Shown: positions 20,894 through 29,914 of the stretch, in pieces | How positions within the stretch are numbered: position 1 is the stretch's first letter | How the letters are laid out: the number at the start of each line of letters is the position of its first letter | Assembly (NCBI RefSeq): GCF_003231285.1 | Contig: NZ_QKNS01000001.1 | Location: 868,001 to 932,000 of the forward strand | Direction of reading: 5' to 3' | Source: Hymenobacter sediminis | Lineage (GTDB): Bacteria > Bacteroidota > Bacteroidia > Cytophagales > Hymenobacteraceae | Length of the DNA stretch: 64,000 nucleotides | The notes under the pieces: model-generated | The model's database searches: none | Told to the model about the DNA's origin: nothing | Seen by the model: only the letters and a program-made list of their open reading frames with translations | Made by a program: the position numbers and the translations under genes

Positions 20894-21751
20894 ATGGGAC
20901 AGAAAGTAAATCCGGTTGGCTTCCGTCTGGGCGTCATCAAAGGATGGGACTCGAACTGGTACGGTGGCAAGGACTTTGCCGACAAACTGGTTGAGGACGA
21001 GAAAATCCGCAAATACATCAACGCTCGTATTCCCAAAGGTGGCATTAGCCGCATTGTAATCGAGCGCACGCTGAAGCGCGTAACCATTACTATCAATACG
21101 GCTCGTCCAGGTGTTGTAATTGGTAAAGGTGGTGCTGAGGTTGATAAGATTAAGGACGAACTGAAGCAGATTACTGGCAAAGACGTTCAGATCAATATCT
21201 TCGAGATTAAGCGTCCTGAACTTGATGCTAAGTTGGTAGGTGAGAGCATTGCTCAGCAGCTCCAAGCCCGTATCTCGTTCCGTCGCGCTATGAAAATGGC
21301 GATTCAAGCTGCTCTGCGTGTTGGTGCCGAAGGCATTAAAATTCAGTGTGGTGGTCGTTTAGGTGGTGCTGAAATTGCTCGCTCTGAGCAATACAAAGAG
21401 GGTCGCACCCCACTGCACACTCTGCGTGCTGACATCGATTACGCTCTGTCAGAAGCTCAGACTGTGTATGGCAAAATTGGCATTAAGGTGTGGGTTATGC
21501 GTGGTGAAGTGTTTGGCAAGCCAGACCTTTCTCCAAATCAGCAGCCTGCTGGTAGCCAAGGTGGCGAAAGCCGTGGTAATGACCGTGGTCCTCGCGGTGA
21601 GCGTGGCGACCGTGGCGGTGACCGTGGCCCGCGTCGTGACCGTAACGACCGTGGTGGTGATAACCGCGGTGGTCAAGGAGGTGGACAACGTCGCGGTGGC
21701 GGCGGTGGTCAGAACCGTGGCGGTCAGGCAGGTGGTGCCCCCCGCCGCTAG
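20894..21751 (+). CDS. rpsC: 30S ribosomal protein S3 with RGG-rich C-terminal tail
   Basis: 285 residues against about 210-235 in most bacteria. Residues 1-213 are normal S3: [20 protein letters not shown], a KH domain around [16 protein letters not shown], and the C-terminal domain with [10 protein letters not shown] and [20 protein letters not shown]3 lies at the mRNA entry pore and contributes to the ribosomal helicase. From about residue 214 a low-complexity tail of some 70 residues is built from GDRGG, RGPR and NRGG units. RGG/RG tails bind RNA and can be disordered. The matching DNA is repetitive (GACCGTGGCGGT units), a plausible site of length change. Confidence 0.97.
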   Translation: MGQKVNPVGFRLGVIKGWDSNWYGGKDFADKLVEDEKIRKYINARIPKGGISRIVIERTLKRVTITINTARPGVVIGKGGAEVDKIKDELKQITGKDVQINIFEIKRPELDAKLVGESIAQQLQARISFRRAMKMAIQAALRVGAEGIKIQCGGRLGGAEIARSEQYKEGRTPLHTLRADIDYALSEAQTVYGKIGIKVWVMRGEVFGKPDLSPNQQPAGSQGGESRGNDRGPRGERGDRGGDRGPRRDRNDRGGDNRGGQGGGQRRGGGGGQNRGGQAGGAPRR

Positions 21752-21790
21752 CCTTTTTCTTTTCTCTCGAATTCAATTTCAAGATAACTC

Positions 21791-22213
21791 ATGTTACAAC
21801 CGAAAAGGACCAAGTATCGCAAGATGCAAAAGGGTCGCGTGCATGGCTTAGCCCACCGCGGCAGCTCCATTGACTTCGGTTCGTTCGCTATCAAATCGCT
21901 GGAACAAGCATGGATTACAGCTCGCCAAATTGAGGCTGCTCGTATTGCCATGACCCGCGCTATGAAACGCGAAGGTCAAGTATGGATCCGCATTTTCCCG
22001 GATAAGCCTATTACTAAGAAGCCCGCTGAGGTTCGTATGGGTAAGGGTAAAGGTTCCCCTGAATATTGGGTAGCCGTAGTTAAGCCCGGTACTATTCTAT
22101 TCGAATCTGATGGTGTTTCGCTGGAAGTAGCGCAGGAGTCGCTGCGTCTGGCTGCTCAGAAGCTGCCAGTACGTACCTCGTTTGTTGTTCGTCGCGACTA
22201 TCAAGAAGCCTAA
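21791..22213 (+). CDS. rplP: 50S ribosomal protein L16
   Basis: 140 residues, typical. L16 organises the A-site side of the peptidyl-transferase centre and the central protuberance. Signature: [39 protein letters not shown], and [19 protein letters not shown]. The 39-nt gap after rpsC is the longest in this stretch; rpmC follows after 4 nt. Confidence 0.98.
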   Translation: MLQPKRTKYRKMQKGRVHGLAHRGSSIDFGSFAIKSLEQAWITARQIEAARIAMTRAMKREGQVWIRIFPDKPITKKPAEVRMGKGKGSPEYWVAVVKPGTILFESDGVSLEVAQESLRLAAQKLPVRTSFVVRRDYQEA

Positions 22214-22217
22214 GAAG

Positions 22218-22430
22218 ATGAAGAACACCGAAATCCGCGCCCTCTCCCTAGAGGACCTCAAAAACCAGATTAAGACGGAGCAGACTAATGGCCAGACGTT
22301 GCGCTTTGCACACGCCATATCGCCTCTGGAGAACCCTATCCGTCTAAAGCAAGCCCGCAAAAATGTCGCCCGTCTGCTGACCGAGTTGAAGCGTCGCGAG
22401 AACGAGCAGGCAACTAACTCTGCTAACTAA
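22218..22430 (+). CDS. rpmC: 50S ribosomal protein L29
   Basis: 70 residues from ATG 22218 (the frame is open further upstream inside rplP, but homology starts at [10 protein letters not shown]). A two-helix protein at the tunnel exit next to L23. [14 protein letters not shown] and [19 protein letters not shown] match the family. It sits 4 nt after rplP and 2 nt before rpsQ. Confidence 0.96.
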   Translation: MKNTEIRALSLEDLKNQIKTEQTNGQTLRFAHAISPLENPIRLKQARKNVARLLTELKRRENEQATNSAN

Positions 22431-22432
22431 CG

Positions 22433-22723
22433 ATGGCAAGCAACGAAGAACAGCAGGCTACAACCGCCGTAGAGCGGAACCTGCGTAAAGAGATTATCGG
22501 GCGAGTTACTTCTTCCAAAATGGATAAATCCATTACGGTAGTAGTAGAAAGCAAAATGAAGCACCCGATCTACGGTAAGTTCGTTACCAAGTCGACCAAA
22601 TTCATGGCTCACGACGAAAATAACGAATGTGGTGAAGGGGATACGGTTCGCATTATGTCGACCCGTCCGCTGAGCAAGAACAAACGCTGGAGACTGGTAG
22701 AAATCGTAGAACGCGCCAAGTAA
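22433..22723 (+). CDS. rpsQ: 30S ribosomal protein S17
   Basis: 96 residues, slightly longer than the E. coli protein because of a polar N-terminus ([15 protein letters not shown]). The OB-fold core [37 protein letters not shown] and [15 protein letters not shown] is clear. It binds 16S rRNA helices early in 30S assembly. The next gene starts one base after the stop. Confidence 0.97.
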   Translation: MASNEEQQATTAVERNLRKEIIGRVTSSKMDKSITVVVESKMKHPIYGKFVTKSTKFMAHDENNECGEGDTVRIMSTRPLSKNKRWRLVEIVERAK

Positions 22724-22724
22724 G

Positions 22725-23093
22725 ATGATACAGCAAGAATCCCGTCTGACCGTCGCTGATAACAGCGGCGCCAAAGAAGTTCTCTGCATTCGTGTCCTCG
22801 GTGGCACGGGCAAGAAATACGCCAGTGTAGGTGATAAGATTGTAGTAGCAATCAAGTCAGCTATTCCTTCCGGCAACGCTAAAAAAGGCGCTGTTTCGAA
22901 GGCAGTGGTAGTTCGCACGAAGAAAGAAGTTCGTCGTAAGGACGGATCATACATTCGCTTCGATGACAACGCCGCTGTACTGCTCAATAATAATGATGAG
23001 CCCCGCGGTACCCGTATCTTCGGTCCTGTGGCCCGTGAACTGCGTGAAAAACAGTTTATGAAGATTGTTTCGCTGGCTCCTGAAGTTCTCTAA
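22725..23093 (+). CDS. rplN: 50S ribosomal protein L14
   Basis: 122 residues, exactly the family length. L14 forms an intersubunit bridge and is the target of the silencing factor RsfS. Signature: [37 protein letters not shown] and [15 protein letters not shown]. First gene of the spc-type order rplN-rplX-rplE, contiguous here with the S10 set. Confidence 0.98.
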   Translation: MIQQESRLTVADNSGAKEVLCIRVLGGTGKKYASVGDKIVVAIKSAIPSGNAKKGAVSKAVVVRTKKEVRRKDGSYIRFDDNAAVLLNNNDEPRGTRIFGPVARELREKQFMKIVSLAPEVL

Positions 23094-23096
23094 GCA

Positions 23097-23360
23097 ATGG
23101 CAACGAAAACGAAAGCAACGCCTGCGAAACTGCACGTAAAAACTGGTGACACCGTTCTGGTGATTGCTGGCGACGAGAAAGGCAAAACCGGTGTGATCAA
23201 ATCGGTTAACCGTTCGACGCAACGTGTTATCGTGGAAGGCCTGAACCTGGCAACCAAGCACAACAAACCCAGTGCGAAGAATCCCCAGGGCGGCATCACT
23301 AAGATCGAGGCACCGATTCACGTGAGCAACGTGAAGCGCGTTGAATCGACCAACGCCTAA
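23097..23360 (+). CDS. rplX: 50S ribosomal protein L24, short form
   Basis: 87 residues; family members are commonly 100-110. The KOW motif ([20 protein letters not shown]) and the [20 protein letters not shown] and [11 protein letters not shown] segments are present, but the protein stops soon after, so the usual C-terminal strand carrying a second small basic domain is missing. No frameshift is evident: the TAA at 23358 is followed quickly by the rplE start. L24 is an assembly initiator on 23S rRNA. Confidence 0.95.
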   Translation: MATKTKATPAKLHVKTGDTVLVIAGDEKGKTGVIKSVNRSTQRVIVEGLNLATKHNKPSAKNPQGGITKIEAPIHVSNVKRVESTNA

Positions 23361-23374
23361 TCTGCTCTACGACC

Positions 23375-23935
23375 ATGGCTCGACTGAAAGATAAATATCA
23401 GAAAGAAGTAGTACCTGCGCTCCAGGAGAAATTCCAGTTTAAGAGCATAATGCAAGTACCGCGCATTACCAAGATTTGCATTAACCGCGGTATTGGTAGC
23501 GCAGTAGCTGACAAGAAGCTAGTTGACAATGGTGTTGACGAGCTGACCGTAATTACGGGTCAGAAAGCTGTTCCGACCATTGCTAAGCGTTCGGTATCTA
23601 ACTTCAAGTTACGCGAAGGAATGCCAATTGGTGCTCGCGTTACCCTGCGCGGCAACCAGATGTATGAGTTCCTCGATCGTCTGCTGACTGTAGCTCTGCC
23701 TCGCGTACGTGACTTTAAAGGCATCAACGATAAGGGCTTTGATGGCCGTGGTAACTACACCCTGGGCATCAAAGAACAAATTATCTTCCCGGAAATTTCG
23801 ATTGACAAAATTAAGTCAATTGCCGGTATGGATATTACCTTCGTAACGACGGCTGAAAACGACGAACAGAGCTACGAGTTGCTACGTGCCTTCGGAATGC
23901 CGTTCGCTAACGCCAAGAAACAGAACAATGGCTAA
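23375..23935 (+). CDS. rplE: 50S ribosomal protein L5
   Basis: 186 residues, normal. L5 carries 5S rRNA into the central protuberance and contacts P-site tRNA. Signature: [42 protein letters not shown] and [12 protein letters not shown]. Its last 8 bases overlap the start of rpsN, so the two are translationally coupled. Confidence 0.98.
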   Translation: MARLKDKYQKEVVPALQEKFQFKSIMQVPRITKICINRGIGSAVADKKLVDNGVDELTVITGQKAVPTIAKRSVSNFKLREGMPIGARVTLRGNQMYEFLDRLLTVALPRVRDFKGINDKGFDGRGNYTLGIKEQIIFPEISIDKIKSIAGMDITFVTTAENDEQSYELLRAFGMPFANAKKQNNG

Positions 23936-24197
23936 GGAATCAATGAAAGCACGGGAGCGGAAGCGTATTGCTACCGTAGCCCGTTACGCTGAGAAGCGCA
24001 AGGCTCTTAAAGAGGCTGGCGATTACGAAGCTTTGGATAAGTTGCCTCGCAATGCTTCGCCCGTGCGTCTGCACAACCGCGACAAGATTGATGGCCGCCC
24101 CCGTGGTTATATGCGCAAGTTCGGCATCAGCCGCGTGCGTTTCCGCGAAATGGCTCTCGCCGGCAAAATTCCTGGCGTGACCAAGTCCAGCTGGTAA
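23928..24197 (+). CDS. rpsN: 30S ribosomal protein S14 (zinc-independent form)
   Basis: 89 residues from ATG 23928, which lies inside the end of rplE. The C-terminal [20 protein letters not shown] and [11 protein letters not shown] are diagnostic. The zinc-binding CxxC pairs of the short S14 type are absent, so this is the longer C-minus form. It is the last gene before a 196-nt break containing two hairpins and a promoter, a break seldom seen between rpsN and rpsH. Confidence 0.97.
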   Translation: MAKESMKARERKRIATVARYAEKRKALKEAGDYEALDKLPRNASPVRLHNRDKIDGRPRGYMRKFGISRVRFREMALAGKIPGVTKSSW

Positions 24198-24207
24198 TAC
24201 CGCTGTT

Positions 24208-24251
24208 CCTGCCAAACCAGAGTTTTCTGTAAGGCATTGTTATTTGGCAGG
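24208..24251 (+). terminator. Hairpin after rpsN
   Basis: CCTGCCAAA (24208-24216) pairs with TTTGGCAGG (24243-24251); the loop is 26 nt and there is no T tract, so termination strength is uncertain. Confidence 0.45.
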
Positions 24252-24307
24252 TTGCCGAAAGAAACCATCAGCCGAGCTCTCCAAAGCCGAGTTGAGTAGT
24301 CTTAACC

Positions 24308-24346
24308 GAAAATTTCGTCGCCTCTTTCCGTGGCGGCGAAATTTTC
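24308..24346 (+). terminator. Long hairpin overlapping the rpsH promoter
   Basis: Fifteen-base stem: 24308-24322 with 24332-24346, one T-G wobble, nine-base loop. The 3' arm ends in ATTTTC. Readthrough RNA from rpsN would fold here, whereas RNA started at the rpsH promoter just downstream would not contain it. Confidence 0.7.
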
Positions 24347-24355
24347 ATATCTTTG
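24325..24355 (+). promoter_or_regulatory. Promoter of the rpsH (spc) unit
   Basis: -7 box TATCTTTG (24348-24355) is an exact TAnnTTTG match; -33-like TTTC (24325-24328) lies 19 nt upstream, inside the loop of the preceding hairpin. The predicted UTR is about 35 nt. Confidence 0.75.
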
Positions 24356-24393
24356 CGGCTCCCTAAAAATGGGCGCTTCATTTTCATAATCAA

Positions 24394-24792
24394 ATGAACA
24401 CAGATCCGATTGCCGACTACCTCACCCGGGTGCGCAATGCCATCAAGGCTAACCACCGGGTAGTAGAAATCCCGGCCAGCAACATCAAAAAGGAGATTAC
24501 GAAGGTGCTCTATAAAAAGGGCTACATTCAGAGCTACCGTTTTGATGACGCCGCTGTACAGGGCACGATCAAAATCGCGCTGAAGTACAACCCGGCTACC
24601 AAGAAATCCGCCATTACGAAACTGGAGCGCATCAGCACCCCGGGTTTGCGTCAGTACGCTCACGTGGAGAACCTGCCGCGCGTATTGAGCGGCTTGGGTA
24701 TTGCGATTCTGTCGACGTCGAAAGGCGTAATGACCGAGAAAGAGGCGAAAGCCGAGAACGTGGGCGGCGAAGTGCTGTGCTACGTCTACTAA
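24394..24792 (+). CDS. rpsH: 30S ribosomal protein S8
   Basis: 132 residues, normal. S8 binds the central domain of 16S rRNA and in E. coli represses the spc operon. Signature: MNTDPIADYLTRVRNAIKAN, ISTPGLRQYAHVENLPRVL and ILSTSKGVMTEKEA. It begins a new transcription unit here. rplF follows after 20 nt. Confidence 0.98.
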   Translation: MNTDPIADYLTRVRNAIKANHRVVEIPASNIKKEITKVLYKKGYIQSYRFDDAAVQGTIKIALKYNPATKKSAITKLERISTPGLRQYAHVENLPRVLSGLGIAILSTSKGVMTEKEAKAENVGGEVLCYVY

Positions 24793-24812
24793 TCTGAAAG
24801 GAAAACGAGACT

Positions 24813-25367
24813 ATGTCACGCATTGGTAAACTGCCCATCAGCCTGCCCACTAACGTGCAGGTTGAAGTGAGCAACGAAAACACGGTAACCGTGAAGGGCC
24901 CGAAAGGTACTCTGACCGTTCCGGTGGACCGCGACATTACCGTAGCTACCGAAGATGGTCAGCTGGTAGTGACTCGCCCGACTGAGCAGAAGCGTCACAA
25001 AGCTATGCACGGCCTCTACCGTTCGTTGCTGAACAACGCTGTTAACGGCGTTAGCAATGGTTTGGAGGAAAAGCTAGAGCTGGTTGGCGTAGGTTATAAG
25101 GCTTCGATGTCGGGTACTACGCTGGAACTGTCACTAGGTTATTCGCACAACATCTTCTTGGCTCTGCCCAAAGAAGTAACGGCAACGGCTGTAACGGAAA
25201 AAGGTAAAAATCCAATCGTTACATTGACTAGCATTGATAAGCAATTGCTGGGTCAGGTAGCCGCCAAGATTCGCTCGCTGCGCAAGGTTGAGCCTTACAA
25301 AGGCAAAGGCGTGCGCTTCGTGGGTGAGCAGATTCGTCGTAAGGCTGGTAAAACAGCTTCGAAATAA
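24813..25367 (+). CDS. rplF: 50S ribosomal protein L6
   Basis: 184 residues, typical. Two related domains; binds near the sarcin-ricin loop and factor-binding site. Signature: SRIGKLPISLPTNVQVEV, TVKGPKGTLTVPVD, and near the C-terminus RKVEPYKGKGVRFVGEQIRR with KAGK. Nine nt separate it from rplR. Confidence 0.98.
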   Translation: MSRIGKLPISLPTNVQVEVSNENTVTVKGPKGTLTVPVDRDITVATEDGQLVVTRPTEQKRHKAMHGLYRSLLNNAVNGVSNGLEEKLELVGVGYKASMSGTTLELSLGYSHNIFLALPKEVTATAVTEKGKNPIVTLTSIDKQLLGQVAAKIRSLRKVEPYKGKGVRFVGEQIRRKAGKTASK

Positions 25368-25376
25368 CATCACACC

Positions 25377-25727
25377 ATGGCTTTCGATAAAGCAACTAGA
25401 AGAAAACGGATCCAGCGCATCATCCGCACTAAGGTCGCTGGCACGTCCGAGCGCCCGCGTCTGTCGGTCTTTCGTAGCAACACTGGCATCTACGCCCAGA
25501 TTATTGATGATACGAAAGGTCACACGCTGGCGTCTGCTTCCTCGAAGCACGTTTCGGTGGAAGGGGGCAACGGAGTAGCCCTCGCCGCCGCAGTCGGCAA
25601 AGAAATTGCCGCCCGTGCTCAGGAAAAAGGAATTTCGAAAGTGGTATTTGACCGTTCCGGTTACCTCTACCACGGCCGCGTAAAATCATTGGCAGAAGGA
25701 GCCCGCGAAGGCGGCCTCAATTTCTAA
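25377..25727 (+). CDS. rplR: 50S ribosomal protein L18
   Basis: 116 residues, normal. With L5 it binds 5S rRNA. Signature: [38 protein letters not shown] and the C-terminal [20 protein letters not shown] with REGGLNF. Six nt upstream of rpsE. Confidence 0.98.
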   Translation: MAFDKATRRKRIQRIIRTKVAGTSERPRLSVFRSNTGIYAQIIDDTKGHTLASASSKHVSVEGGNGVALAAAVGKEIAARAQEKGISKVVFDRSGYLYHGRVKSLAEGAREGGLNF

Positions 25728-25733
25728 CTCATC

Positions 25734-26339
25734 ATGGCAGAATTTAACAACGGCAACCGTGGTGGTGGCAATGACCGTGGCGGTAACGACCGTCGGGGTG
25801 GTGGCAACGACCGTCGCGGCGGCAACGACCGGAACGCTGAGCAGTCGCGCACCGGTGATTCCGATCTGAAAGAAAAAGTGGTTGCTATCAACCGCGTAGC
25901 CAAAGTAGTAAAAGGCGGTCGTCGCTTCAGCTTCTCAGCTATCGTAGTAGTGGGTGACGGCAATGGCACCGTGGGCTACGGCCTCGGCAAAGCTAACGAA
26001 GTAACTGATGCTATTGCTAAGGGCATTGACGACGCGAAGAAGAACTTGGTGAAAGTGCCCCTGTACAAGCACACGGTTCCTCACGTAATGGAAGGTAAGT
26101 ACTCGGGTGGTTTCGTGCTGGTTCAGCCGGCAGCCGCTGGTACGGGTGTAATTGCTGGCGGTGCTATGCGCGCCGTATTCGAAAGCGCCGGTATCAAGGA
26201 TGTACTCGCTAAGTCTAAAGGCTCGTCTAACCCCCACAACGTGGTAAAGGCTACCTTTGATGCTCTGTTGAAGATGCGTGACCCCATGCAGATTGCACAG
26301 GCTCGCGGCATTACTCTCTCCCAAGTGTTTAACGGCTAA
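25734..26339 (+). CDS. rpsE: 30S ribosomal protein S5 with RGG-rich N-terminal tail
   Basis: 201 residues against about 165-175 for most S5. From about residue 43 it is standard S5: [20 protein letters not shown] with [28 protein letters not shown] and the C-terminal [14 protein letters not shown]. The first 42 residues are low-complexity [16 protein letters not shown] repeats. S5 touches S3 and S4 at the mRNA entry channel, and S3 in this genome carries a chemically identical tail. The start is fixed by the ATG 6 nt after rplR; no other in-frame start lies between the tail and the domain. Confidence 0.97.
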   Translation: MAEFNNGNRGGGNDRGGNDRRGGGNDRRGGNDRNAEQSRTGDSDLKEKVVAINRVAKVVKGGRRFSFSAIVVVGDGNGTVGYGLGKANEVTDAIAKGIDDAKKNLVKVPLYKHTVPHVMEGKYSGGFVLVQPAAAGTGVIAGGAMRAVFESAGIKDVLAKSKGSSNPHNVVKATFDALLKMRDPMQIAQARGITLSQVFNG

Positions 26340-26345
26340 GAGCAG

Positions 26346-26525
26346 ATGGCGCAGATCCAGATTAAACTCGTTAAGAGCGTTATTGACCGCCCCGAGCGTC
26401 AGAAGCGCACTGTAAAGGCCTTGGGCCTTGGCAAGATCGGCAGCACGAAAGCGGTGGAAAACACCCCCCAGGTAGCTGGTATGATTGATGCCGTAAAGCA
26501 CCTGTTGGAAGTAACCGAACTTTAG
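26346..26525 (+). CDS. rpmD: 50S ribosomal protein L30
   Basis: 59 residues, translating as [20 protein letters not shown] then [12 protein letters not shown] and a C-terminal [17 protein letters not shown]. These are the diagnostic parts of bacterial L30, and the place between rpsE and rplO is the standard one. It starts 6 nt after rpsE and ends 13 nt before rplO. Confidence 0.97.
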   Translation: MAQIQIKLVKSVIDRPERQKRTVKALGLGKIGSTKAVENTPQVAGMIDAVKHLLEVTEL

Positions 26526-26538
26526 GAATCTCCCGAAA

Positions 26539-26982
26539 ATGAATCTCAGCAATCTCCAACCCGCCGCTGGCTCCACACGCAATGAAAAGCGTATTGGCCG
26601 TGGTACGGGTTCCGGCCGTGGCGGCACGTCAACGCGCGGTCACAAAGGTGCCAAGTCCCGTTCGGGTTACTCCAAGAAGTCAGGCTTCGAAGGCGGTCAG
26701 ATGCCTCTGCAGCGCCGGGTACCGAAATTCGGTTTCAAGAATATTAACCGCGTAGAGTATAAAGCCGTCAACTTAGACGTGCTAGCTGCTTTGACTGAGA
26801 ATGGCATTACCACTTTGGATGCTGCTTTCTTTGTAACAGCGGGCTTGGCTTCTAAAAATGCCAAGATTAAAGTTTTGGGCCGTGGTGAAATCACTAAAGC
26901 CCTTGAAGTACATGCTCATGCTTTCTCGAAGTCGGCTATCGAAGCTATCGAAAAAGCAGGTGGCAAAGCTGTGACGCTGTAA
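26539..26982 (+). CDS. rplO: 50S ribosomal protein L15
   Basis: 147 residues, typical. The Gly/Arg-rich N-terminal extension that threads through 23S rRNA reads [20 protein letters not shown]; the globular part has [19 protein letters not shown] and the end [12 protein letters not shown]. It is a late assembly protein. secY follows after 12 nt. Confidence 0.98.
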   Translation: MNLSNLQPAAGSTRNEKRIGRGTGSGRGGTSTRGHKGAKSRSGYSKKSGFEGGQMPLQRRVPKFGFKNINRVEYKAVNLDVLAALTENGITTLDAAFFVTAGLASKNAKIKVLGRGEITKALEVHAHAFSKSAIEAIEKAGGKAVTL

Positions 26983-26994
26983 GCCTGACTGGCA

Positions 26995-28311
26995 ATGAAC
27001 AAGTTCATCACCACGATTAAGAACATTTTTGCGATTGAAGATCTGCGTATGCGGATCTTCAATACGCTTTTTTTCATTGCCATCTACCGGCTGGGTTCTT
27101 ACGTGGTGCTCCCCGGCGTCGATCCAACTCGGCTAACACAAGGAGGCGCTACCGGAGTTTTGGGTATCTTGGATACGCTGCTTGGGGGCGCCTTTAGCCA
27201 TGCGTCGATTTTTGCGTTGGGCATCATGCCTTATATCTCGGCATCGATCGTGCTGCAACTGCTGACGATTGCCGTTCCCTACTTCCAAAAACTACAAAAG
27301 GAGGGGGAATCAGGACGTAAGAAGATCAACCAGTACACGCGCATTCTTACAATTCCGATTGTAGCGCTGCAATCCGTAGGGTTCATTGCTACGATTAATG
27401 CAGAGGCTATTGTAAATCCTGGCGTCTTTTTCACTGTTTCCACTGCCATGATTGTAACAGCGGGTACGTTGTTTTGCATGTGGTTAGGTGAAAAGATTAC
27501 CGATAAAGGCATTGGCAATGGTATTTCCATGATCATTATGATCGGGATAGTATCACGCTTGCCTGGTGCCCTAATTGGGGAAGCTACGGCCCGTACTATG
27601 CGTGGCTCATTAATTTTCCTGATTGAGCTAGTAGTATTGTTCTTAGTAGTAATGGCTGTTATCATCCTCACGCAGGCTGTGCGCCAGATCCCGGTACAAT
27701 ATGCTAAGCAAATTGGTGGTGCAGCAAGTCTTAGCTCACAACGCCAATACATTCCTATGAAGGTAAATGCTGCTGGTGTAATGCCAATCATCTTCGCTCA
27801 GTCGTTGATGTTTGTACCAGCTATTGCAGCTTCAGCTTGGAATAAAAACAGTGATACGGCAACTCTCATTGGTACCTGGTTTCAACCAGACCACTTGGTA
27901 TACAATGTAGTGTTTGGTTTGCTGATTATCATTTTCACTTACTTCTACACTGCTATCAGCGTAAATCCTAACCAGATTGCGGATGATTTGAAGCGTAGCG
28001 GTGGTTTCATTCCTGGGGTGAAGCCTGGCCGAGATACTTCAGAATTTATCGATGAAGTCCTCACACGCATTACTTTACCTGGTGCAGTAGCCCTAGCTGT
28101 AATTGCTATTCTGCCTTCACTGGCTACGGTGGCAGGTGTCACTCGTCCATTTGCTCAGTTTTATGGTGGTACTTCGCTCATCATTATGGTGGGGGTAGTA
28201 CTGGATACCATGAATCAGGTGAAAAGCTATTTGCTCATGCGTCATTATGATGGCATGATGAAAACTGGTAAGGTGCGAGGACGCTCGCAAAATATCGCCC
28301 TCGCTTCGTAA
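26995..28311 (+). CDS. secY: Protein translocase subunit SecY
   Basis: 438 residues with about ten membrane segments. It is the channel of the Sec translocon. Recognisable parts are AIYRLGSYVVLPGVD, the plug/TM2 region GIMPYISASIVLQLL, the NGISMIIMIGI segment, and the SecA-contacting loop with the KQIGGAASLSSQRQYIPMKV stretch; TM10 includes the GTSLIIMVGVVLDTMNQV motif. SecA is encoded 31 kb downstream in this window. adk, often found between secY and map, is absent; map begins one base after the stop. Confidence 0.98.
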   Translation: MNKFITTIKNIFAIEDLRMRIFNTLFFIAIYRLGSYVVLPGVDPTRLTQGGATGVLGILDTLLGGAFSHASIFALGIMPYISASIVLQLLTIAVPYFQKLQKEGESGRKKINQYTRILTIPIVALQSVGFIATINAEAIVNPGVFFTVSTAMIVTAGTLFCMWLGEKITDKGIGNGISMIIMIGIVSRLPGALIGEATARTMRGSLIFLIELVVLFLVVMAVIILTQAVRQIPVQYAKQIGGAASLSSQRQYIPMKVNAAGVMPIIFAQSLMFVPAIAASAWNKNSDTATLIGTWFQPDHLVYNVVFGLLIIIFTYFYTAISVNPNQIADDLKRSGGFIPGVKPGRDTSEFIDEVLTRITLPGAVALAVIAILPSLATVAGVTRPFAQFYGGTSLIIMVGVVLDTMNQVKSYLLMRHYDGMMKTGKVRGRSQNIALAS

Positions 28312-28312
28312 G

Positions 28313-29083
28313 ATGATATTTTACAAAACCGAGGAGGAAATTGAATTCATGCGAGCTAGCGCTAAAGTGTTGGCTCAAGCCCATGGAGAGGTGGCGAGCA
28401 TGATTCGGGAAGGAATTACTACGCGCGAATTAGATAAACGCGCAGAGGAATTTATCCGGGATAATGGTGGACAGCCTTCGTTCAAAGGGTATAATGGATT
28501 TGAATACAGCCTTTGCATTTCACCCAATTCGGTGGTGGTACACGGTTTTCCCGGTGACTATGCACTAAAAGGCGGCGATGTAGTATCGATAGACTGTGGA
28601 GTTTTACTCAACGGCTATCACGCAGATAGTGCTTATACCTATCCAGTAGGAGAGGTAGCACCGGAGGTAACAAAATTGCTGGAAGAAACCAAAAAGTCAT
28701 TGTACCTCGGTATTGAGCAAGCAGTAGCAGGCAACCGAATGGGTGATGTTAGTTACGCTATTCAAAACCACGTTGAAAAACAAGGGTACGGCGTAGTGCG
28801 CGAGCTAGTAGGTCATGGTATTGGCAAGAAACTGCATGAGCGGCCTGATGTCCCTAACTACGGTAAACGTGGGGCTGGATTAAAGCTACAGACAGGGTTA
28901 GTAATAGCTATCGAGCCAATGGTCAATCTTGGCAAGAAGGATGTAACCCAGGAGAAAGATGGCTGGACCATCCGAACCAAGGATTTGAAACCTTCAGCGC
29001 ACTTTGAACATACCGTTGTTGTTCGCAAAGACAAGGCGGAAATACTTACCTCCTTCGAATACATAGAAAAAGCCTTACAGTAG
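28313..29083 (+). CDS. map: Methionine aminopeptidase, type I
   Basis: 256 residues, typical. It removes the initiator methionine from nascent chains. The dimetal ligands are visible in [17 protein letters not shown] (two Asp near residues 95 and 106), [13 protein letters not shown] (His), and AIEPMV plus the late FEHTVVV (Glu). No N-terminal zinc-finger extension. It lies between secY and infA in a tightly packed operon. Confidence 0.98.
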   Translation: MIFYKTEEEIEFMRASAKVLAQAHGEVASMIREGITTRELDKRAEEFIRDNGGQPSFKGYNGFEYSLCISPNSVVVHGFPGDYALKGGDVVSIDCGVLLNGYHADSAYTYPVGEVAPEVTKLLEETKKSLYLGIEQAVAGNRMGDVSYAIQNHVEKQGYGVVRELVGHGIGKKLHERPDVPNYGKRGAGLKLQTGLVIAIEPMVNLGKKDVTQEKDGWTIRTKDLKPSAHFEHTVVVRKDKAEILTSFEYIEKALQ

Positions 29084-29087
29084 CCTT

Positions 29088-29306
29088 ATGGCAAAACAAA
29101 CTTCCATTGAGCAGGACGGTGTTATCCTGGAAGCCTTATCCAACGCCATGTTCCGCGTGGAGCTGGAAAATGGTCACCAGCTGATTGCCCATATCTCGGG
29201 TAAGATGCGGATGCACTACATCAAGATTCTGCCGGGAGATAAGGTAAAACTCGAAATGTCGCCCTACGATTTGTCGAAGGGACGAATTGTGTACCGTTAC
29301 AAATAA
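29088..29306 (+). CDS. infA: Translation initiation factor IF-1
   Basis: 72 residues, a single OB-fold: [39 protein letters not shown] and [22 protein letters not shown]-1 occupies the A site of the 30S subunit during initiation. It starts 4 nt after map and is followed 9 nt later by rpmJ, a standard order. Confidence 0.98.
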   Translation: MAKQTSIEQDGVILEALSNAMFRVELENGHQLIAHISGKMRMHYIKILPGDKVKLEMSPYDLSKGRIVYRYK

Positions 29307-29315
29307 CCCGACGAC

Positions 29316-29432
29316 ATGAAAGTCAAAGCGTCAGTAAAGAAGCGTAGCGTTGATTGCAAAATCATCCGCCGCAAAGGCAAGCTCTACGTGATTAACAAGA
29401 AGAACCCGCGCTATAAGCAGCGTCAGGGCTAG
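29316..29432 (+). CDS. rpmJ: 50S ribosomal protein L36
   Basis: 38 residues: [20 protein letters not shown] then [18 protein letters not shown]. The length and the fingerprint match L36. Only one of the Cys/His ligands of the zinc-ribbon form is present, so this is probably the zinc-free type. Located in the standard infA-rpmJ-rpsM order. Confidence 0.97.
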   Translation: MKVKASVKKRSVDCKIIRRKGKLYVINKKNPRYKQRQG

Positions 29433-29458
29433 TAGCACCAGACTTTTTAAGAAAGCAC

Positions 29459-29836
29459 ATGGCTCGTATTGCAGGGGTAGACATCCCAGACAACAAGCGC
29501 GGTGAAATCGCGCTGACCTACATCTTCGGCATTGGCCGTCCTTCTGCTCAGCAGATCCTCACTAAAGCAGGCGTTGACCTGAATAAGAAGGTGAAGGATT
29601 GGACTGAAGCTGAAGCTGGCGAAATCCGCGGCGTGATTGCCGCCGAATATAAGACCGAAGGTGTACTGCGCTCAGAAGTGCAGTTGAACATTAAGCGCCT
29701 GATGGACATCGGTTGCTACCGAGGCCTGCGTCACCGCAAAGGTCTGCCTGTTCGTGGTCAGCGTACCAAGAACAACTCGCGTACCCGTAAGGGCAAGCGC
29801 AAGACCGTTGCTGGCAAGAAGAAGGCTACTAAATAA
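29459..29836 (+). CDS. rpsM: 30S ribosomal protein S13
   Basis: 125 residues. It bridges the subunits and contacts P-site tRNA. Signature: [51 protein letters not shown] and a basic tail. It is followed by a 78-nt spacer with a strong hairpin before rpsK, so rpsM may be made in excess of, or controlled separately from, the genes after it. Confidence 0.98.
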   Translation: MARIAGVDIPDNKRGEIALTYIFGIGRPSAQQILTKAGVDLNKKVKDWTEAEAGEIRGVIAAEYKTEGVLRSEVQLNIKRLMDIGCYRGLRHRKGLPVRGQRTKNNSRTRKGKRKTVAGKKKATK

Positions 29837-29842
29837 TCCGTA

Positions 29843-29904
29843 GCGGGAATCGAAGCCCTGCTTCTTTTGTTAGAAGCGGGCTTCAACACCTCCCGCATTT
29901 TTTG
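29843..29904 (+). terminator. Attenuator-like hairpin between rpsM and rpsK
   Basis: A long three-part stem: GCGGGA (29843-29848) with TCCCGC (29891-29896); GAAGCCC (29852-29858) with GGGCTTC (29878-29884); GCTTCT (29860-29865) with AGAAGC (29872-29877). ATTTTTTG follows. It has every mark of an intrinsic terminator yet lies inside the operon. Confidence 0.8.
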
Positions 29905-29914
29905 CGATAACCAA

